Source: Microbacterium marinilacus (GTDB lineage Bacteria > Actinomycetota > Actinomycetes > Actinomycetales > Microbacteriaceae). Taken from it: 64,000 nucleotides of DNA. Where the stretch lies: the NCBI RefSeq assembly GCF_019753765.1, contig NZ_JAIJZW010000010.1, positions 62,001 through 126,000 on the forward strand, given 5' to 3'. The position numbers and the translations under genes are program-made. The notes beneath the pieces are model-generated. The model saw nothing but the letters and a program-made list of their open reading frames with translations. It was not told where the DNA came from and did no database searches. Below, piece by piece: positions 1-8,145 of the stretch. Within the stretch, counting starts at the first letter, position 1. Every line of letters begins with the position of its first letter.

Positions 1-337
1 GCCCGCCGTCGGGGGTCGGCCAGGAACGCCACTGCACGCCGTAGACCGGGCCCAGGTCGCCGTCCTCGTCGGCCCACTCGTCCCAGATCGTGACGCCGCG
101 CTCCTGCAGCCAGGAGGCGTTCCCGTCCCCGCGGAGGAACCAGAGCAGCTCCAGCGCCACGGACTTGAAGTGCACCCGCTTGGTCGTGACCAGGGGGAAG
201 CCCTGCGCGAGGTCGTACCGCAGCTGGCGGCCGAAGACGCTCGTCGTGCCGGTGCCCGTGCGGTCGTCCTTGTGGACGCCGGTCACGAGGACGTCGCGCA
301 GCAGGTCCTCGTACGGGGTCGGAATCGTCTCGGTCAC
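1..337 (-). CDS. thyA: Thymidylate synthase, 3' end cut by window edge
   Basis: Makes dTMP from dUMP using methylene-tetrahydrofolate in the cytoplasm. The first 112 residues are in the window. They contain the family's N-terminal signature [12 protein letters not shown] (residues 26-37), the [14 protein letters not shown] segment and the LLWFLRGD motif. The catalytic Cys region lies beyond base 1. The start is a GTG at 335-337, preceded by AAGGGG; an ATG five bases upstream runs into TGA after two codons, so GTG is the only workable start. Folate genes such as dfrA often follow thyA but would lie outside this window. Identification is certain. Confidence 0.93.
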   Translation of the reverse strand, partial: MTETIPTPYEDLLRDVLVTGVHKDDRTGTGTTSVFGRQLRYDLAQGFPLVTTKRVHFKSVALELLWFLRGDGNASWLQERGVTIWDEWADEDGDLGPVYGVQWRSWPTPDGG

Positions 338-507
338 GGCATCCCCTTGCTCAAGATCCTGTCGCATGCTCGCGGCGTCCGCCGCCGCACCGGGCGGACG
401 GGCGATCGCCTCGCGATCCAGGGTAGCCGCGCAGCCGCCCGTCAGGGCTCAGGCACGCGACGCACGCCGCGCCCGCCCACGGCAGGCGGCATCCGTGCCG
501 CCGGGCA

Positions 508-529
508 GTTCTGCCCCCGTTCACCGCAT
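508..529 (+). promoter_or_regulatory. Candidate PHO box upstream of the phytase/GDPD gene
   Basis: Two 11-bp units in direct repeat, GTTCTGCCCCC (508-518) then GTTCACCGCAT (519-529). The pattern matches the GTTCACC-type PhoP operator of actinobacteria. It lies about 60 bp before the start of a gene for releasing phosphate from organic esters. Matching was by eye; binding is inferred. Confidence 0.35.
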
Positions 530-591
530 CGTCGGCATCCGGTGCGGCGGAGGTCACCGCCACGAACGACAGCGGGTCCAGCGTCGGGCGG

Positions 592-2889
592 GTGACGAAC
601 CTCCTCCGCCCGCGCCGCCGCCCCTCGCCGCCGGCCGCGCTCATCGCCCTCTCCGCCGCATCCGCACTGGTCGCGACCCTCGTGCCCGCCTCGGCGTCCG
701 CCGACGTCGGGCGCGACTCCCACGACGGCCGAGACTCACGCGGCGAGCGCCCCGTGCGCACCGTCGTCCCGACGCTGGACGCCCGCGCGACGCTCTCGGC
801 GGATCACCTGGCGCCCGGGCCGGCATCCGGCGCGGCCGCGACGCCCGCCAACGGCCGCACGGGTCCGTGGTGCGGGCAGGTGATCCCCGGGTTCTCCGCG
901 ATGGTCGAAGGCGGCGACGGCACGTTCTGGGCGCAGCCCGACAACGGCTTCGGCTCGCAGGAGAACTCGGCCGACTTCCTGCTGCGCAACTACCTGATCC
1001 GGCCGGACTGGGACACCGGGGAGGGCGGATCCGGTCGTATCGAGATCGAGTCGTACATCGAGTACAACGACCGCGACGGCGTCCTCGACTTCCCGATCGT
1101 GAACGAGGACACCGAGGAGCGCCTGCTGACGGGGGCCGACTTCGACATCGAGTCGATCGCCCGCGCGAAGGACGGCACGTTCTGGGTCGGCGAGGAGTTC
1201 GGGCCGTTCCTGCTGCACTTCGACGCCGACGGCACGCTGCTCGACGAGCCGTACCCACTGCCCGGCGCCACATCGCCGCAGAGCCCCTACCTGGAGGACG
1301 GCGAGCAGCCCACGGTCGCCTCGAGCCGCGGCTTCGAGGCCATGTCGGCGTCGGCGAACGGGCACTACCTCTACCCGGTGCTCGAGGGCGCCTTCGTCGA
1401 CGATCCGGATCAGCGCCGGCGCGTGATCAACGAGTTCGACACCCGTTCGGGGCGCTACACCGGGCGCACGTGGTCGTATCAGACCGACCAGCCCGGCGAC
1501 GTGATCGGCGACGCGTTCACGACGCGCGACGGCTCGATGCTGCTGATCGAGCGGGACGACCACGAGGGCGACCAGTCGGTGATCAAGCGCGTCTACCGGG
1601 TCGATCTCGACCGCCGGGCCGACGGCGAGGGCTTCCTGCACAAGGAGCTCGTGCTCGACGCCCTGCGGATCGACAACCCGCGCGGCATCGACGTCGGCGA
1701 GGGCTACGGTCTCGGCGAGACCTACTCGCTGCCGGTGCAGTCGTTCGAGACGGTGCTGCAGCTGAAGGACGGCCGGCTGCTCATCGGCAACGACAACAAC
1801 TATCCCGCGGGCGACGCACGCGTCGCGGGCACCCCGGACGACACCGAGCTCGCGATCGTGGACCTGGAGCGCACGACGGCGCGGCCCGACGCCATCACGG
1901 TCGTGAGCCACCGCGGCGCGAGCGGCTACCGCCCCGAGCACACGCTCGCCGCGTACGAGACGGCGATCGCGCAGTGCGCGGAGTACATCGAGCCCGACGT
2001 CGTCTCGACCAAGGACGGCGTCCTCGTCGCGCGCCACGAGAACGAGATCGGCGGCACGACCGACGTGTCGGAGCGCCCCGAGTTCGCCGACCGGCGCACG
2101 ACGAAGACGATCGACGGGGTGCAGGTCAGCGGATGGTTCACCGAGGACTTGACGCTCGCCGAGCTGCGGACGCTGCGGGCGAAGGAGCGGCTGCCGCAGG
2201 TGCGCCCGCAGAGCGCGGCGTTCGACGGCCTCTACCAGGTGCCGACGCTCGACGAGGTGCTGGACCTCGCCCGCCACTCGCGCACGTGCGACGGGCTGCC
2301 CGTCGGGGTGTACCCGGAGACCAAGCACCCGACGTACTTCGACGGCATCGGCCTGTCGCTCGAGCAGCCGCTGGTCGCCGAGCTGCGCCGCAACGGGCTC
2401 GACCGAGCCGACGCCCCGGTGATCCTGCAGAGCTTCGAGACGGGCAACCTGCGCGAACTGGACCGGCTGACGCGGGTGCGTCTGGCACAGCTCGTGAACG
2501 GCACGGGAGCCCCGTACGACCTCGTCGCCGCGGGCGATGACCGCACCTACGCCGACCTCGTCACGCCCGCGGGGCTGCGCGACATCGCGCGCTACGCGGA
2601 CGGCCTCGGCGCCGAGAAGAACGTGATCATCCCCCGCGAGGCAGACGGCACGCTCGGCACGCCGACGAACGTGGTGCGCGACGCCCACCGCGCCGGCCTC
2701 GACGTGCACGCCTGGACGTTCCGCGTCGAGAACCAGTTCCTCGCCGCCGACTTCCGCTCGAGCGCGGATCCGAACGCGCCCGGCGACCTCTCCGGAGAGC
2801 TGCGCGCGTTCCTCGCGACCGGCATCGACGGCGTCTTCACCGACAACCCCGACATCGCCGTGGCGACGATCGAGGCGGACGCCCGCTGA
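592..2889 (+). CDS. Secreted esterase-like phytase domain / glycerophosphodiester phosphodiesterase
   Basis: Predicted exported 765-residue hydrolase of phosphodiesters. It starts at GTG. Residues 1-38 look like a signal peptide (Arg-rich, then a hydrophobic Ala/Leu stretch ending in ASASA). Residues about 75-420 resemble the esterase-like phytase (beta-propeller) family, with repeated FWxxPDNGFG- and FWVGEEFGP-type motifs. Residues about 435-760 are a GDPD TIM barrel: HRGASGYRPEHTL holds the first catalytic His, EPDVVSTKDG the acidic metal ligand, and ARHE the second His region. GDPD enzymes hydrolyse glycerophosphodiesters to glycerol-3-phosphate and an alcohol. A PHO-box-like repeat lies upstream, fitting a phosphate-starvation role. 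The domain pairing is known in actinobacteria; the exact substrate is unknown. Confidence 0.85.
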   Translation: MTNLLRPRRRPSPPAALIALSAASALVATLVPASASADVGRDSHDGRDSRGERPVRTVVPTLDARATLSADHLAPGPASGAAATPANGRTGPWCGQVIPGFSAMVEGGDGTFWAQPDNGFGSQENSADFLLRNYLIRPDWDTGEGGSGRIEIESYIEYNDRDGVLDFPIVNEDTEERLLTGADFDIESIARAKDGTFWVGEEFGPFLLHFDADGTLLDEPYPLPGATSPQSPYLEDGEQPTVASSRGFEAMSASANGHYLYPVLEGAFVDDPDQRRRVINEFDTRSGRYTGRTWSYQTDQPGDVIGDAFTTRDGSMLLIERDDHEGDQSVIKRVYRVDLDRRADGEGFLHKELVLDALRIDNPRGIDVGEGYGLGETYSLPVQSFETVLQLKDGRLLIGNDNNYPAGDARVAGTPDDTELAIVDLERTTARPDAITVVSHRGASGYRPEHTLAAYETAIAQCAEYIEPDVVSTKDGVLVARHENEIGGTTDVSERPEFADRRTTKTIDGVQVSGWFTEDLTLAELRTLRAKERLPQVRPQSAAFDGLYQVPTLDEVLDLARHSRTCDGLPVGVYPETKHPTYFDGIGLSLEQPLVAELRRNGLDRADAPVILQSFETGNLRELDRLTRVRLAQLVNGTGAPYDLVAAGDDRTYADLVTPAGLRDIARYADGLGAEKNVIIPREADGTLGTPTNVVRDAHRAGLDVHAWTFRVENQFLAADFRSSADPNAPGDLSGELRAFLATGIDGVFTDNPDIAVATIEADAR

Positions 2890-2898
2890 TCCCGCAGA

Positions 2899-2936
2899 CC
2901 GGAGGGCCGCACCGGGACGACGGTGCGGCCCTCCGG
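2899..2936. terminator. Hairpin after phytase/GDPD gene
   Basis: Perfect 15-bp GC-rich stem with an 8-nt loop (2899-2913 pairs with 2922-2936), starting 10 nt after the stop codon. No U tract follows, as is common in high-GC actinobacteria. Confidence 0.75.
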
Positions 2937-2992
2937 CGCGTCAGCCTGTTACGCACGGTGTCGGCCGCGGCCCGGGGTGCTCCCGGCAGGGC

Positions 2993-2998
2993 TAACCT
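2993..2998 (+). promoter_or_regulatory. -10 element TAACCT, leaderless promoter
   Basis: TANNNT hexamer ending exactly 6 bp before the ATG at 3005, so transcription would begin at the start codon. No Shine-Dalgarno sequence is present. Confidence 0.5.
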
Positions 2999-3004
2999 GC
3001 CCTC

Positions 3005-3448
3005 ATGGATCCGCTCGTCGCGCTCGCGGCGGTCGTCGCCGTGCTGCTCGGCGCGGTCGCGATCGGCGTGGTCGCGCGCCGTCGCGACGGTCGCGTGCGC
3101 GCGACCCGCGACGACGAGTCGGCCGTGACGGCCGAGGCGCTCGGACTGGAGGACGCGGCCTTCGGCGAGCGCGCCACGCTGGTGCAGTTCAGCACGGAGC
3201 ACTGCACGCGCTGCCCCGCGACCCGCCGCGTCCTCGGCGGGATCGCGGACACACGTCACGGGGTCGCGCACGTCGACGTCGATCTGACCCAACGCCCGGA
3301 CATCGCACGCCGCTTCGGCGTGCTGCAGACCCCGACGACGCTCATCGTGGATGCCGACCGCGCGGTCCACGCCCGCATCGGCGGCGCCCCGCGGGCGCAG
3401 GACGTCGACGATCAGCTCGACCGCCTCCTGGAGGAGACCCATGCCTGA
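3005..3448 (+). CDS. Membrane-anchored thioredoxin-family protein
   Basis: 147-residue thiol-disulfide oxidoreductase. Residues 3-24 form a membrane anchor followed by Arg-rich residues, so the anchor probably leaves the thioredoxin domain (about 55-145) cytoplasmic; this topology is inference. The redox motif is Cys67-Thr-Arg-Cys70 followed by Pro, and the cis-Pro loop is TP110TTLIVD. CTRC differs from the classical CGPC, so the redox potential may differ. The gene overlaps the next (DUF4395) by 8 nt; thioredoxin/DUF4395 pairs are common in actinobacteria and suggest a membrane redox unit. The start at 3005 is supported by a leaderless -10. Confidence 0.85.
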   Translation: MDPLVALAAVVAVLLGAVAIGVVARRRDGRVRATRDDESAVTAEALGLEDAAFGERATLVQFSTEHCTRCPATRRVLGGIADTRHGVAHVDVDLTQRPDIARRFGVLQTPTTLIVDADRAVHARIGGAPRAQDVDDQLDRLLEETHA

Positions 3449-4013
3449 CGCCCCCGCGGGGATCGACCCGCGCGGCCCGCGCTTCGCGGCCGCGATCACC
3501 ACCCTGCTGCTGGTCATCGCGACGTACCTGTCGTTCGTCGGCATCTCCACCGCGAGCGGTCCGGCCTCCTTCGGATGGTTCGCCTACCAGCCGTTGGCCG
3601 ACTCGGTCTTCTTCCCGGGCTCGGTTCTCGCCGAGTCCCCCGTGGGGGCCCGCGCCTCCGACCCCGGCTTCATCGCGGTCGCCGTCGTGGCCGCGCTGTT
3701 CGTGTGGGGCGTCGCCTCTCCCCGCACCGCGCCGTGGGGCGTCGTCTTCCGACGCCTGGTGCGCCCGCGTCTTGCCCCGCCCACCGAGCTCGAGGACCCC
3801 CGCCCGCCCCGCTTCGCGCAGGGCGTCGGGCTGTTCGTCACGGCGGTGGGGCTCGTCCTGCACCTCGTCGGCGTGCCGTGGGCGCTGCCCGTCGCGGCGG
3901 CCGCCGCCCTGATCGCGGCCTTCCTCAACGCGGTGTTCGGCCTGTGCCTCGGCTGCCAGCTCTACCTGCTGCTGCAGCGGGCGGGCGTGGTCGGTCGCAC
4001 GCGGGTCGCCTGA
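3441..4013 (+). CDS. DUF4395 family integral membrane protein
   Basis: 190-residue membrane protein of unknown function. About four hydrophobic segments are visible: residues 16-36, a stretch near 70-85, and two between about 125 and 180. The diagnostic CLGCQLYLLL motif near the C-terminus carries a CxxC pair at the edge of the last membrane segment. The ATG overlaps the upstream thioredoxin stop by 8 nt and is preceded by GGAGGAGA, so translation is coupled. The thioredoxin neighbour and the conserved CxxC suggest thiol transfer across or within the membrane. That role is inference; family membership is clear. Confidence 0.82.
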   Translation: MPDAPAGIDPRGPRFAAAITTLLLVIATYLSFVGISTASGPASFGWFAYQPLADSVFFPGSVLAESPVGARASDPGFIAVAVVAALFVWGVASPRTAPWGVVFRRLVRPRLAPPTELEDPRPPRFAQGVGLFVTAVGLVLHLVGVPWALPVAAAAALIAAFLNAVFGLCLGCQLYLLLQRAGVVGRTRVA

Positions 4014-4106
4014 GCGGATGCCGCCCGGCCCCCTCCCCCGGTGACTCGCGGGGCGTCGGCGGTTAGGCTGGCGGCGACACCGCTCGACGCCGATACGGAG
4101 GACGAC

Positions 4107-4529
4107 ATGACCGTCACCAGCGAAGCCACGACCGCCTGGACCGGAAGCCTCGCGGAGGGGTCGGGAACCGTCTCGTTCGCCTCCGGCATCGGAGCGTTCC
4201 CGGTCGATTGGAAAGCCCGCAGCGAGGGCTCGGACTCGACGACGACGCCCGAGGAGCTCATCGCCGCGGCGCACGCCTCGTGCTTCAGCATGGCGCTCTC
4301 CCACGCGCTGAGCGAGAACGGCACTCCCCCGGAGAAGCTCGACACCACCGCCTCCGTCACGTTCAAGCCGGGCACCGGCATCACGGGCAGCCACCTGAAC
4401 GTCAGCGCCGTCGTGCCGGGCATCGACGCCGCCGCGTTCCAGGAGATCGCCGAGGGCGCGAAGGCGGGCTGCCCCGTCTCGCAGGCGCTTGCCGGCGTGG
4501 ACATCACCATGGAGGCGCAGCTTGCGTGA
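4107..4529 (+). CDS. OsmC/Ohr family peroxiredoxin
   Basis: 140-residue cytoplasmic thiol peroxidase that reduces organic hydroperoxides. The two family cysteines are present: Cys59 in AAHASCFSMAL and Cys122 in AGCPVSQAL. Arg38, in the segment just before the Gly/Ser-rich loop, could be the conserved substrate Arg. Length is normal for OsmC. The chosen ATG follows CGGAGGACGAC; an upstream in-frame start at 4041 has no such site. A TAGGCT hexamer near 4063 could be the -10 of its own leadered promoter. It sits just after the thioredoxin/DUF4395 pair, forming a small redox-defence group. Confidence 0.88.
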   Translation: MTVTSEATTAWTGSLAEGSGTVSFASGIGAFPVDWKARSEGSDSTTTPEELIAAAHASCFSMALSHALSENGTPPEKLDTTASVTFKPGTGITGSHLNVSAVVPGIDAAAFQEIAEGAKAGCPVSQALAGVDITMEAQLA

Positions 4530-4559
4530 CGTCGCGTCGCGCTCCGGCGCGGGGCAGCC

Positions 4560-5456
4560 GTGACGGGGCCGCTGCACGTCGTCGTCGGGGGTGCGTCCGG
4601 GCTGATCGGACGCACCCTCGTCTCCTCGCTGCGCGAGCGTGGCGACCGCGTCACCCGTCTCGTGCGGCACGAGCCGGCCGCTACCGACGAGGTGCGCTGG
4701 CTCGACGGCTCGCCGCTGGATCCGGAGGTGCTCGCGGGCGCCGACGCCGTCGTCGGGCTCAACGGCGCGAGCATCGGCCGCCTGCCGTGGACGCGCGCGT
4801 ACCGCAGCCGGCTGCTGTGGTCGCGGCTCACGCCCACCCGCGCGCTGGCTCGCGCTCTCGACGCGCTGCCGGACGGTGAGCGCCCGCTGTTCGTCTCGGG
4901 AAGCGCCAGCGGGTACTACGGCTCCGTCCACGGCCGCGAGCTGGCGGAGGACGCTCCTCCCGGCAGCTCGTTCCTGGCGGGCGTGTGCGTCGAATGGGAG
5001 AACGCCGCGCGCGTCGCCGGCGACCGCGTCGCGTTCGTCCGCACGGCGGTCGTCCTGCATCCCAAGGGCGTCCTGAAGCCCCTGATGGCGCTGACGCGCG
5101 CCGGGGTCTCCGGGCCCCTGGGTTCGGGCGCTCAGGCCTGGCCCTGGATCTCGCTCGAGGACGAGGTGCGGGGCATCCTGCACGTGATCGACAACGACAT
5201 CACGGGCCCGGTCAATCTCGCGGGGCCCACGCGGGCGACGGCGAACGACATCGGCTTCGCGCTCGCGAGGCGGTTGAACCGCCCCTACGCCCTGCGCGCC
5301 CCCGCGTTCGCGCTGCGCACGGTGCTCGGCCGCACGTTCGCCGACGACGTGCTGCTGTCGGACGCGCATGTCGTGCCGGGCACGCTGGCCGCTTCGGGCT
5401 TCGAGTTCCGCCATGCGACGGCCGAGGAGGCGATCGCGGCGGCGGTGACCGCCTGA
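4560..5456 (+). CDS. TIGR01777 family NAD(P)-dependent epimerase (YfcH/SDR39U1-like)
   Basis: 298-residue extended short-chain dehydrogenase/reductase of the TIGR01777 family; the physiological substrate is not known. The N-terminal Rossmann motif is GGASGLIGRTL. The SGSASGYYG segment holds the Tyr of the SDR active site without a standard YxxxK spacing, typical of this group. The C-terminal region with LGRTFADDVLLSDAHVVPG is the DUF1731 tail. The GTG start at 4560 lies 30 nt after the OsmC stop, so co-transcription is likely. Confidence 0.85.
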   Translation: MTGPLHVVVGGASGLIGRTLVSSLRERGDRVTRLVRHEPAATDEVRWLDGSPLDPEVLAGADAVVGLNGASIGRLPWTRAYRSRLLWSRLTPTRALARALDALPDGERPLFVSGSASGYYGSVHGRELAEDAPPGSSFLAGVCVEWENAARVAGDRVAFVRTAVVLHPKGVLKPLMALTRAGVSGPLGSGAQAWPWISLEDEVRGILHVIDNDITGPVNLAGPTRATANDIGFALARRLNRPYALRAPAFALRTVLGRTFADDVLLSDAHVVPGTLAASGFEFRHATAEEAIAAAVTA

Positions 5457-5475
5457 TCCGGGGTCGTCCGCCGGC

Positions 5476-5910
5476 TCAGCGCTCGCGCCTGATGGCCTCT
5501 CGCACGGCTCCGCGCGCGCGGCGGCGGTCTCCGGCGGCGTCGTAGGCGAGGCTCAGCCGGAACCACGCCCGCCAGTCGTCGGGATGCCTCTCGACCTCCT
5601 CGCGATAGCGGGGGAACACGGCGTCGCCGTCGGCACGGGAGACGCGGCCGCTCGGGCTGGTCGTCACCACGTCGTCGGGCAGGCCGCCCTCGGCCTCGAG
5701 GCGGCGACCCAGCCGCTCGGCGCGCACGCCGAACCACAGCTCGCGACCGAGCCCCCACACCGCCAGCAGCGGCAGGACGATCAGCGCCACGCCCATGGCG
5801 ATCGCGACGGGCTCACCGGTCTGCACCATCACCACGGCACGCCAGCCGACGAGCGCGATGTAGCCGAGGAGCAGCACGGCCATCACGGCCACGCCGATGC
5901 GAACGCTCAC
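5476..5910 (-). CDS. Small membrane protein with TPR-like C-terminus
   Basis: 144-residue protein of unknown function encoded directly behind dapB. Two transmembrane segments are visible (about residues 5-25 and 35-55), followed by a charged stretch and one tetratricopeptide-like helix pair (about 100-140, with WRAWFRLSLAYDAAGDRRRA). The GTG start overlaps the dapB stop in a GTGA arrangement, so translation is coupled to dapB. No catalytic motif is visible. Membership of the dapB operon does not by itself indicate a lysine-pathway role. Confidence 0.78.
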   Translation of the reverse strand: MSVRIGVAVMAVLLLGYIALVGWRAVVMVQTGEPVAIAMGVALIVLPLLAVWGLGRELWFGVRAERLGRRLEAEGGLPDDVVTTSPSGRVSRADGDAVFPRYREEVERHPDDWRAWFRLSLAYDAAGDRRRARGAVREAIRRER

Positions 5911-6713
5911 GTGCTGGTCGCCTGCGCGACCTGTCCCGGGGCGGTGCCGGCGTCGACCGGGCTGTCGTCGGCGGGACGGGGCGTGCCCATCCCGATGTCG
6001 ATGAAGCTCTCGAGGCCGACGACGACGCCACGGGCCTCGACCGACCGCTCCAGCGCGATGCGGATGCCCGGCGCGTACGCCGCGGCGGAGTCGGTGGTGT
6101 CGTGGACGATCGTCAGCGCCTCGCCGGGACCCGAGAGGATCGTCTCCTGGCGCGCGACCACGCCGGGACGTCGCAGCGAGTGCACCGGCACGCTGGCGAC
6201 CTGCTGCCCCCGGGCGCGCTGGTCGACGTGGGGCGCCTCGACGGGCGTGCCTCGGGCCGCGGTGATGAGCTCGGCGGTGCGGACGGCCGTGCCGCTCGGC
6301 GAGTCGATCTTCGACTCGCGGTGCGTCTCGACGATCTCGGCGAACGGGAAGAACCGTGCGGAGGCGGCGGCGATCGCGCTGCCGATCACCGAGCCGAGCG
6401 AGAAGTTCGGGATGAACACCGCGCCGGTGCCGGCCGCGTCGACCAGGGGGCGCACGAGAGCGATGCGCTCGGCCGACCAGCCGCTGGTGCCGACGAGCAC
6501 GTTGAGGCCGCGCTCGATCGCGGCGCGGACCACGTCGATGCTGACGGCGGGGGTGGACGCGTCGACCACGAGGTCGGCGCCGTCGAGCTCTGCCAGGTCG
6601 CTGCGTGAGGTCAGGACGGCCACGACCTCGAAGCCGTCGAGCGCGTCGACGACCTCGTGGATGATGCCGCCGAGCTTTCCCGTGCCGCCGACGAGCGCGA
6701 TCCGTGTCGTCAT
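5907..6713 (-). CDS. dapB: 4-hydroxy-tetrahydrodipicolinate reductase
   Basis: Reduces 4-hydroxy-tetrahydrodipicolinate with NAD(P)H in the diaminopimelate/lysine pathway, which supplies lysine and the peptidoglycan diamino acid. The 268 residues include the nucleotide-binding GGTGKLGG, the GTSGW segment and the active-site motif ETHRESKIDSPSGTA. In the last motif the catalytic His and the Lys are kept, but the usual second His of HH is Arg. The ATG has no ribosome binding site, and a TAGGAT -10 ends 6 bp upstream, so the mRNA should be leaderless. It is divergent from the GNAT gene. Confidence 0.93.
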   Translation of the reverse strand: MTTRIALVGGTGKLGGIIHEVVDALDGFEVVAVLTSRSDLAELDGADLVVDASTPAVSIDVVRAAIERGLNVLVGTSGWSAERIALVRPLVDAAGTGAVFIPNFSLGSVIGSAIAAASARFFPFAEIVETHRESKIDSPSGTAVRTAELITAARGTPVEAPHVDQRARGQQVASVPVHSLRRPGVVARQETILSGPGEALTIVHDTTDSAAAYAPGIRIALERSVEARGVVVGLESFIDIGMGTPRPADDSPVDAGTAPGQVAQATST

Positions 6714-6719
6714 GCGACC

Positions 6720-6725
6720 ATCCTA
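6720..6725 (-). promoter_or_regulatory. -10 element TAGGAT of dapB, leaderless
   Basis: On the minus strand TAGGAT ends 6 bp before the dapB ATG (6713), predicting that transcription starts at the A of ATG. Confidence 0.5.
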
Positions 6726-6789
6726 TTCGCCGGGCGCGGCGCCGAGCGCGCGTGGGAGCCCCGGGCGCGCGGGCGTACGCTCGATATCC

Positions 6790-7257
6790 GTGATCACGTT
6801 CCGCGCCGCCTCCCCCGCCGACCCAGACGCCCGCGAGCTGATCGTGGAGTACTTCGCGGAGCGCGCCGCCGGTTTCCCCGGCGAGTACCGGCCCACGCTC
6901 CCGGGACCCGACGCCTTCCGGGCCCCCGACGGCGTGCTGCTGCTGGCCGAGCACGCCGAGCGCGGGCTGATCGGATGCGGCGCGATCCGCCGGATCGCCG
7001 ACGGCCCGCACGGCGTGCGGTTCGAGGTCAAGCACGTCTATACCCGCCCGACGGCCCGCGGCCTCGGCGCCGGCCGTCTGCTCGTCGAGGAGCTCGAGAG
7101 CCGTGCCCGTGCCTGGGGCGCCCGCGAGCTCGTGCTCGACACGCATCACACGCTCGAGGCGGCCGCGGCGCTCTACGCCCGCGCGGGCTTCGGGCCGATC
7201 GACGCCTACAACGACAACCCCAACGCCGACCGCTGGTACGGCAAGACGCTGGACTGA
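6790..7257 (+). CDS. GNAT family N-acetyltransferase
   Basis: 155-residue acetyl-CoA-dependent acyltransferase; substrate unknown. The acetyl-CoA loop (motif A) appears as VYTRPTARGLGAGRLLVEELE, with the R-G-x-G-A/G pattern as RGLGAG, followed by the C-terminal ALYARAGFGPIDAYN segment typical of GNATs. The GTG start (VITFRAAS) is chosen because the fold begins there and a TACGCT hexamer lies 8 bp upstream. A perfect hairpin follows 9 nt after the stop. Confidence 0.85.
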   Translation: MITFRAASPADPDARELIVEYFAERAAGFPGEYRPTLPGPDAFRAPDGVLLLAEHAERGLIGCGAIRRIADGPHGVRFEVKHVYTRPTARGLGAGRLLVEELESRARAWGARELVLDTHHTLEAAAALYARAGFGPIDAYNDNPNADRWYGKTLD

Positions 7258-7266
7258 TCCCTCGTG

Positions 7267-7292
7267 CCGTGACCGCGGGTACGCGGTCACGG
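7267..7292. terminator. Hairpin after GNAT gene
   Basis: Perfect 11-bp stem (7267-7277 with 7282-7292) and a GGTA loop, just after the stop at 7257. Confidence 0.7.
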
Positions 7293-7426
7293 AGGTGACC
7301 GGAACAGTCGTCGGATCAGCCGGCCGCTCGTCGGACAGCAACCCGCTGTCGCGTCCCTCATGCATCGCCACGCGACATCTGCACCACAGCTCCGACGACC
7401 GGGCTATGGATCCGACGGGCGGGCGT

Positions 7427-7432
7427 TAGCGT
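7427..7432 (+). promoter_or_regulatory. -10 element TAGCGT, leaderless promoter
   Basis: Ends 6 bp before the ATG at 7439; no ribosome binding site is present. Confidence 0.5.
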
Positions 7433-7438
7433 GGCGGG

Positions 7439-8098
7439 ATGGGATCACACGATCCGCGCGCGGCGGACGAGCGGACGGCGGAGACCCGGCGGCTGTACGC
7501 GACGGTCGCCGACACGTACGCGTCGGCGCTGCGCGACGCGAGCGCCGAGAGCCCGCGGGACCTCGCGCTCATCGACGAGTTCATCGCGGCGATCCCGGCG
7601 GGGGCGGCCCCGGTGCTCGACGCCGGCTGCGGCACAGGACGCATGCTGGGCCATCTCGCGGCGCGCGGCGTGGCCCCGCTCGTCGGCGTCGACCTGTCGC
7701 CCGAGATGCTGGCGCACGCGGGCCGGGCCCGCCCCGAGGTGCCGCTGGCCGTCGCGGACCTGCGGCGGCTGCCGTTCGCGGACGGGTCCGTGCGGGCAGC
7801 GCTCTGCTGGTACGCGATCATCCACGCCCCCGAGGACGACGTCGAGACGATCGCCGCCGAGCTGGCGCGCGTGCTGCTGCCCGGTGCCCCGACGCTGCTG
7901 GGCTTCCAGGCGGGCACCGGCGAACGCGTCTCCGAGCGCGCCTACGGCCACGATGTGACGCTGCGCGGGGTGCTGCACGAGCCGGCGCGCATCGCCGACC
8001 TGCTGCGCGGCGCCGGCCTCGAGGTGCTCGCCGTCGAGCGACGCGACCCGGTCGGGCACGAGAGACAGCCCCAGGGGTTCGTGCTCGCCCGGCGCTGA
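7439..8098 (+). CDS. Class I SAM-dependent methyltransferase
   Basis: 219-residue methyltransferase with a Rossmann-like SAM fold; substrate not predictable. Motif I is VLDAGCGTGRMLG (about residues 58-70), the acidic residue after strand 2 is in VGVDLSPEML, and the motif II/III region includes VADLRRLPFADGSV and ALCWYAIIH. It resembles the Methyltransf_11/25 group acting on small molecules. The gene is monocistronic and convergent with the histidine phosphatase gene, with a shared hairpin between. Confidence 0.85.
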   Translation: MGSHDPRAADERTAETRRLYATVADTYASALRDASAESPRDLALIDEFIAAIPAGAAPVLDAGCGTGRMLGHLAARGVAPLVGVDLSPEMLAHAGRARPEVPLAVADLRRLPFADGSVRAALCWYAIIHAPEDDVETIAAELARVLLPGAPTLLGFQAGTGERVSERAYGHDVTLRGVLHEPARIADLLRGAGLEVLAVERRDPVGHERQPQGFVLARR

Positions 8099-8100
8099 GC

Positions 8101-8138
8101 GCCCGGTGGGGATGCCGTCCGGAGGGACGGCGCCGGGC
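8101..8138. terminator. Bidirectional hairpin between convergent genes
   Basis: Outer stem GCCCGG/CCGGGC (8101-8106 with 8133-8138) and inner stem GCCGTCC/GGACGGC (8114-8120 with 8125-8131), GGAG loop. It lies between the methyltransferase and histidine phosphatase stops. Confidence 0.6.
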
Positions 8139-8145
8139 TCCGCCG

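Noticed and set aside
3342..5414. 690-codon minus-strand frame opposite the redox gene cluster
   Set aside because: Arg/Ala/Gly-rich nonsense; thioredoxin, DUF4395, OsmC and epimerase motifs on the plus strand are unambiguous.
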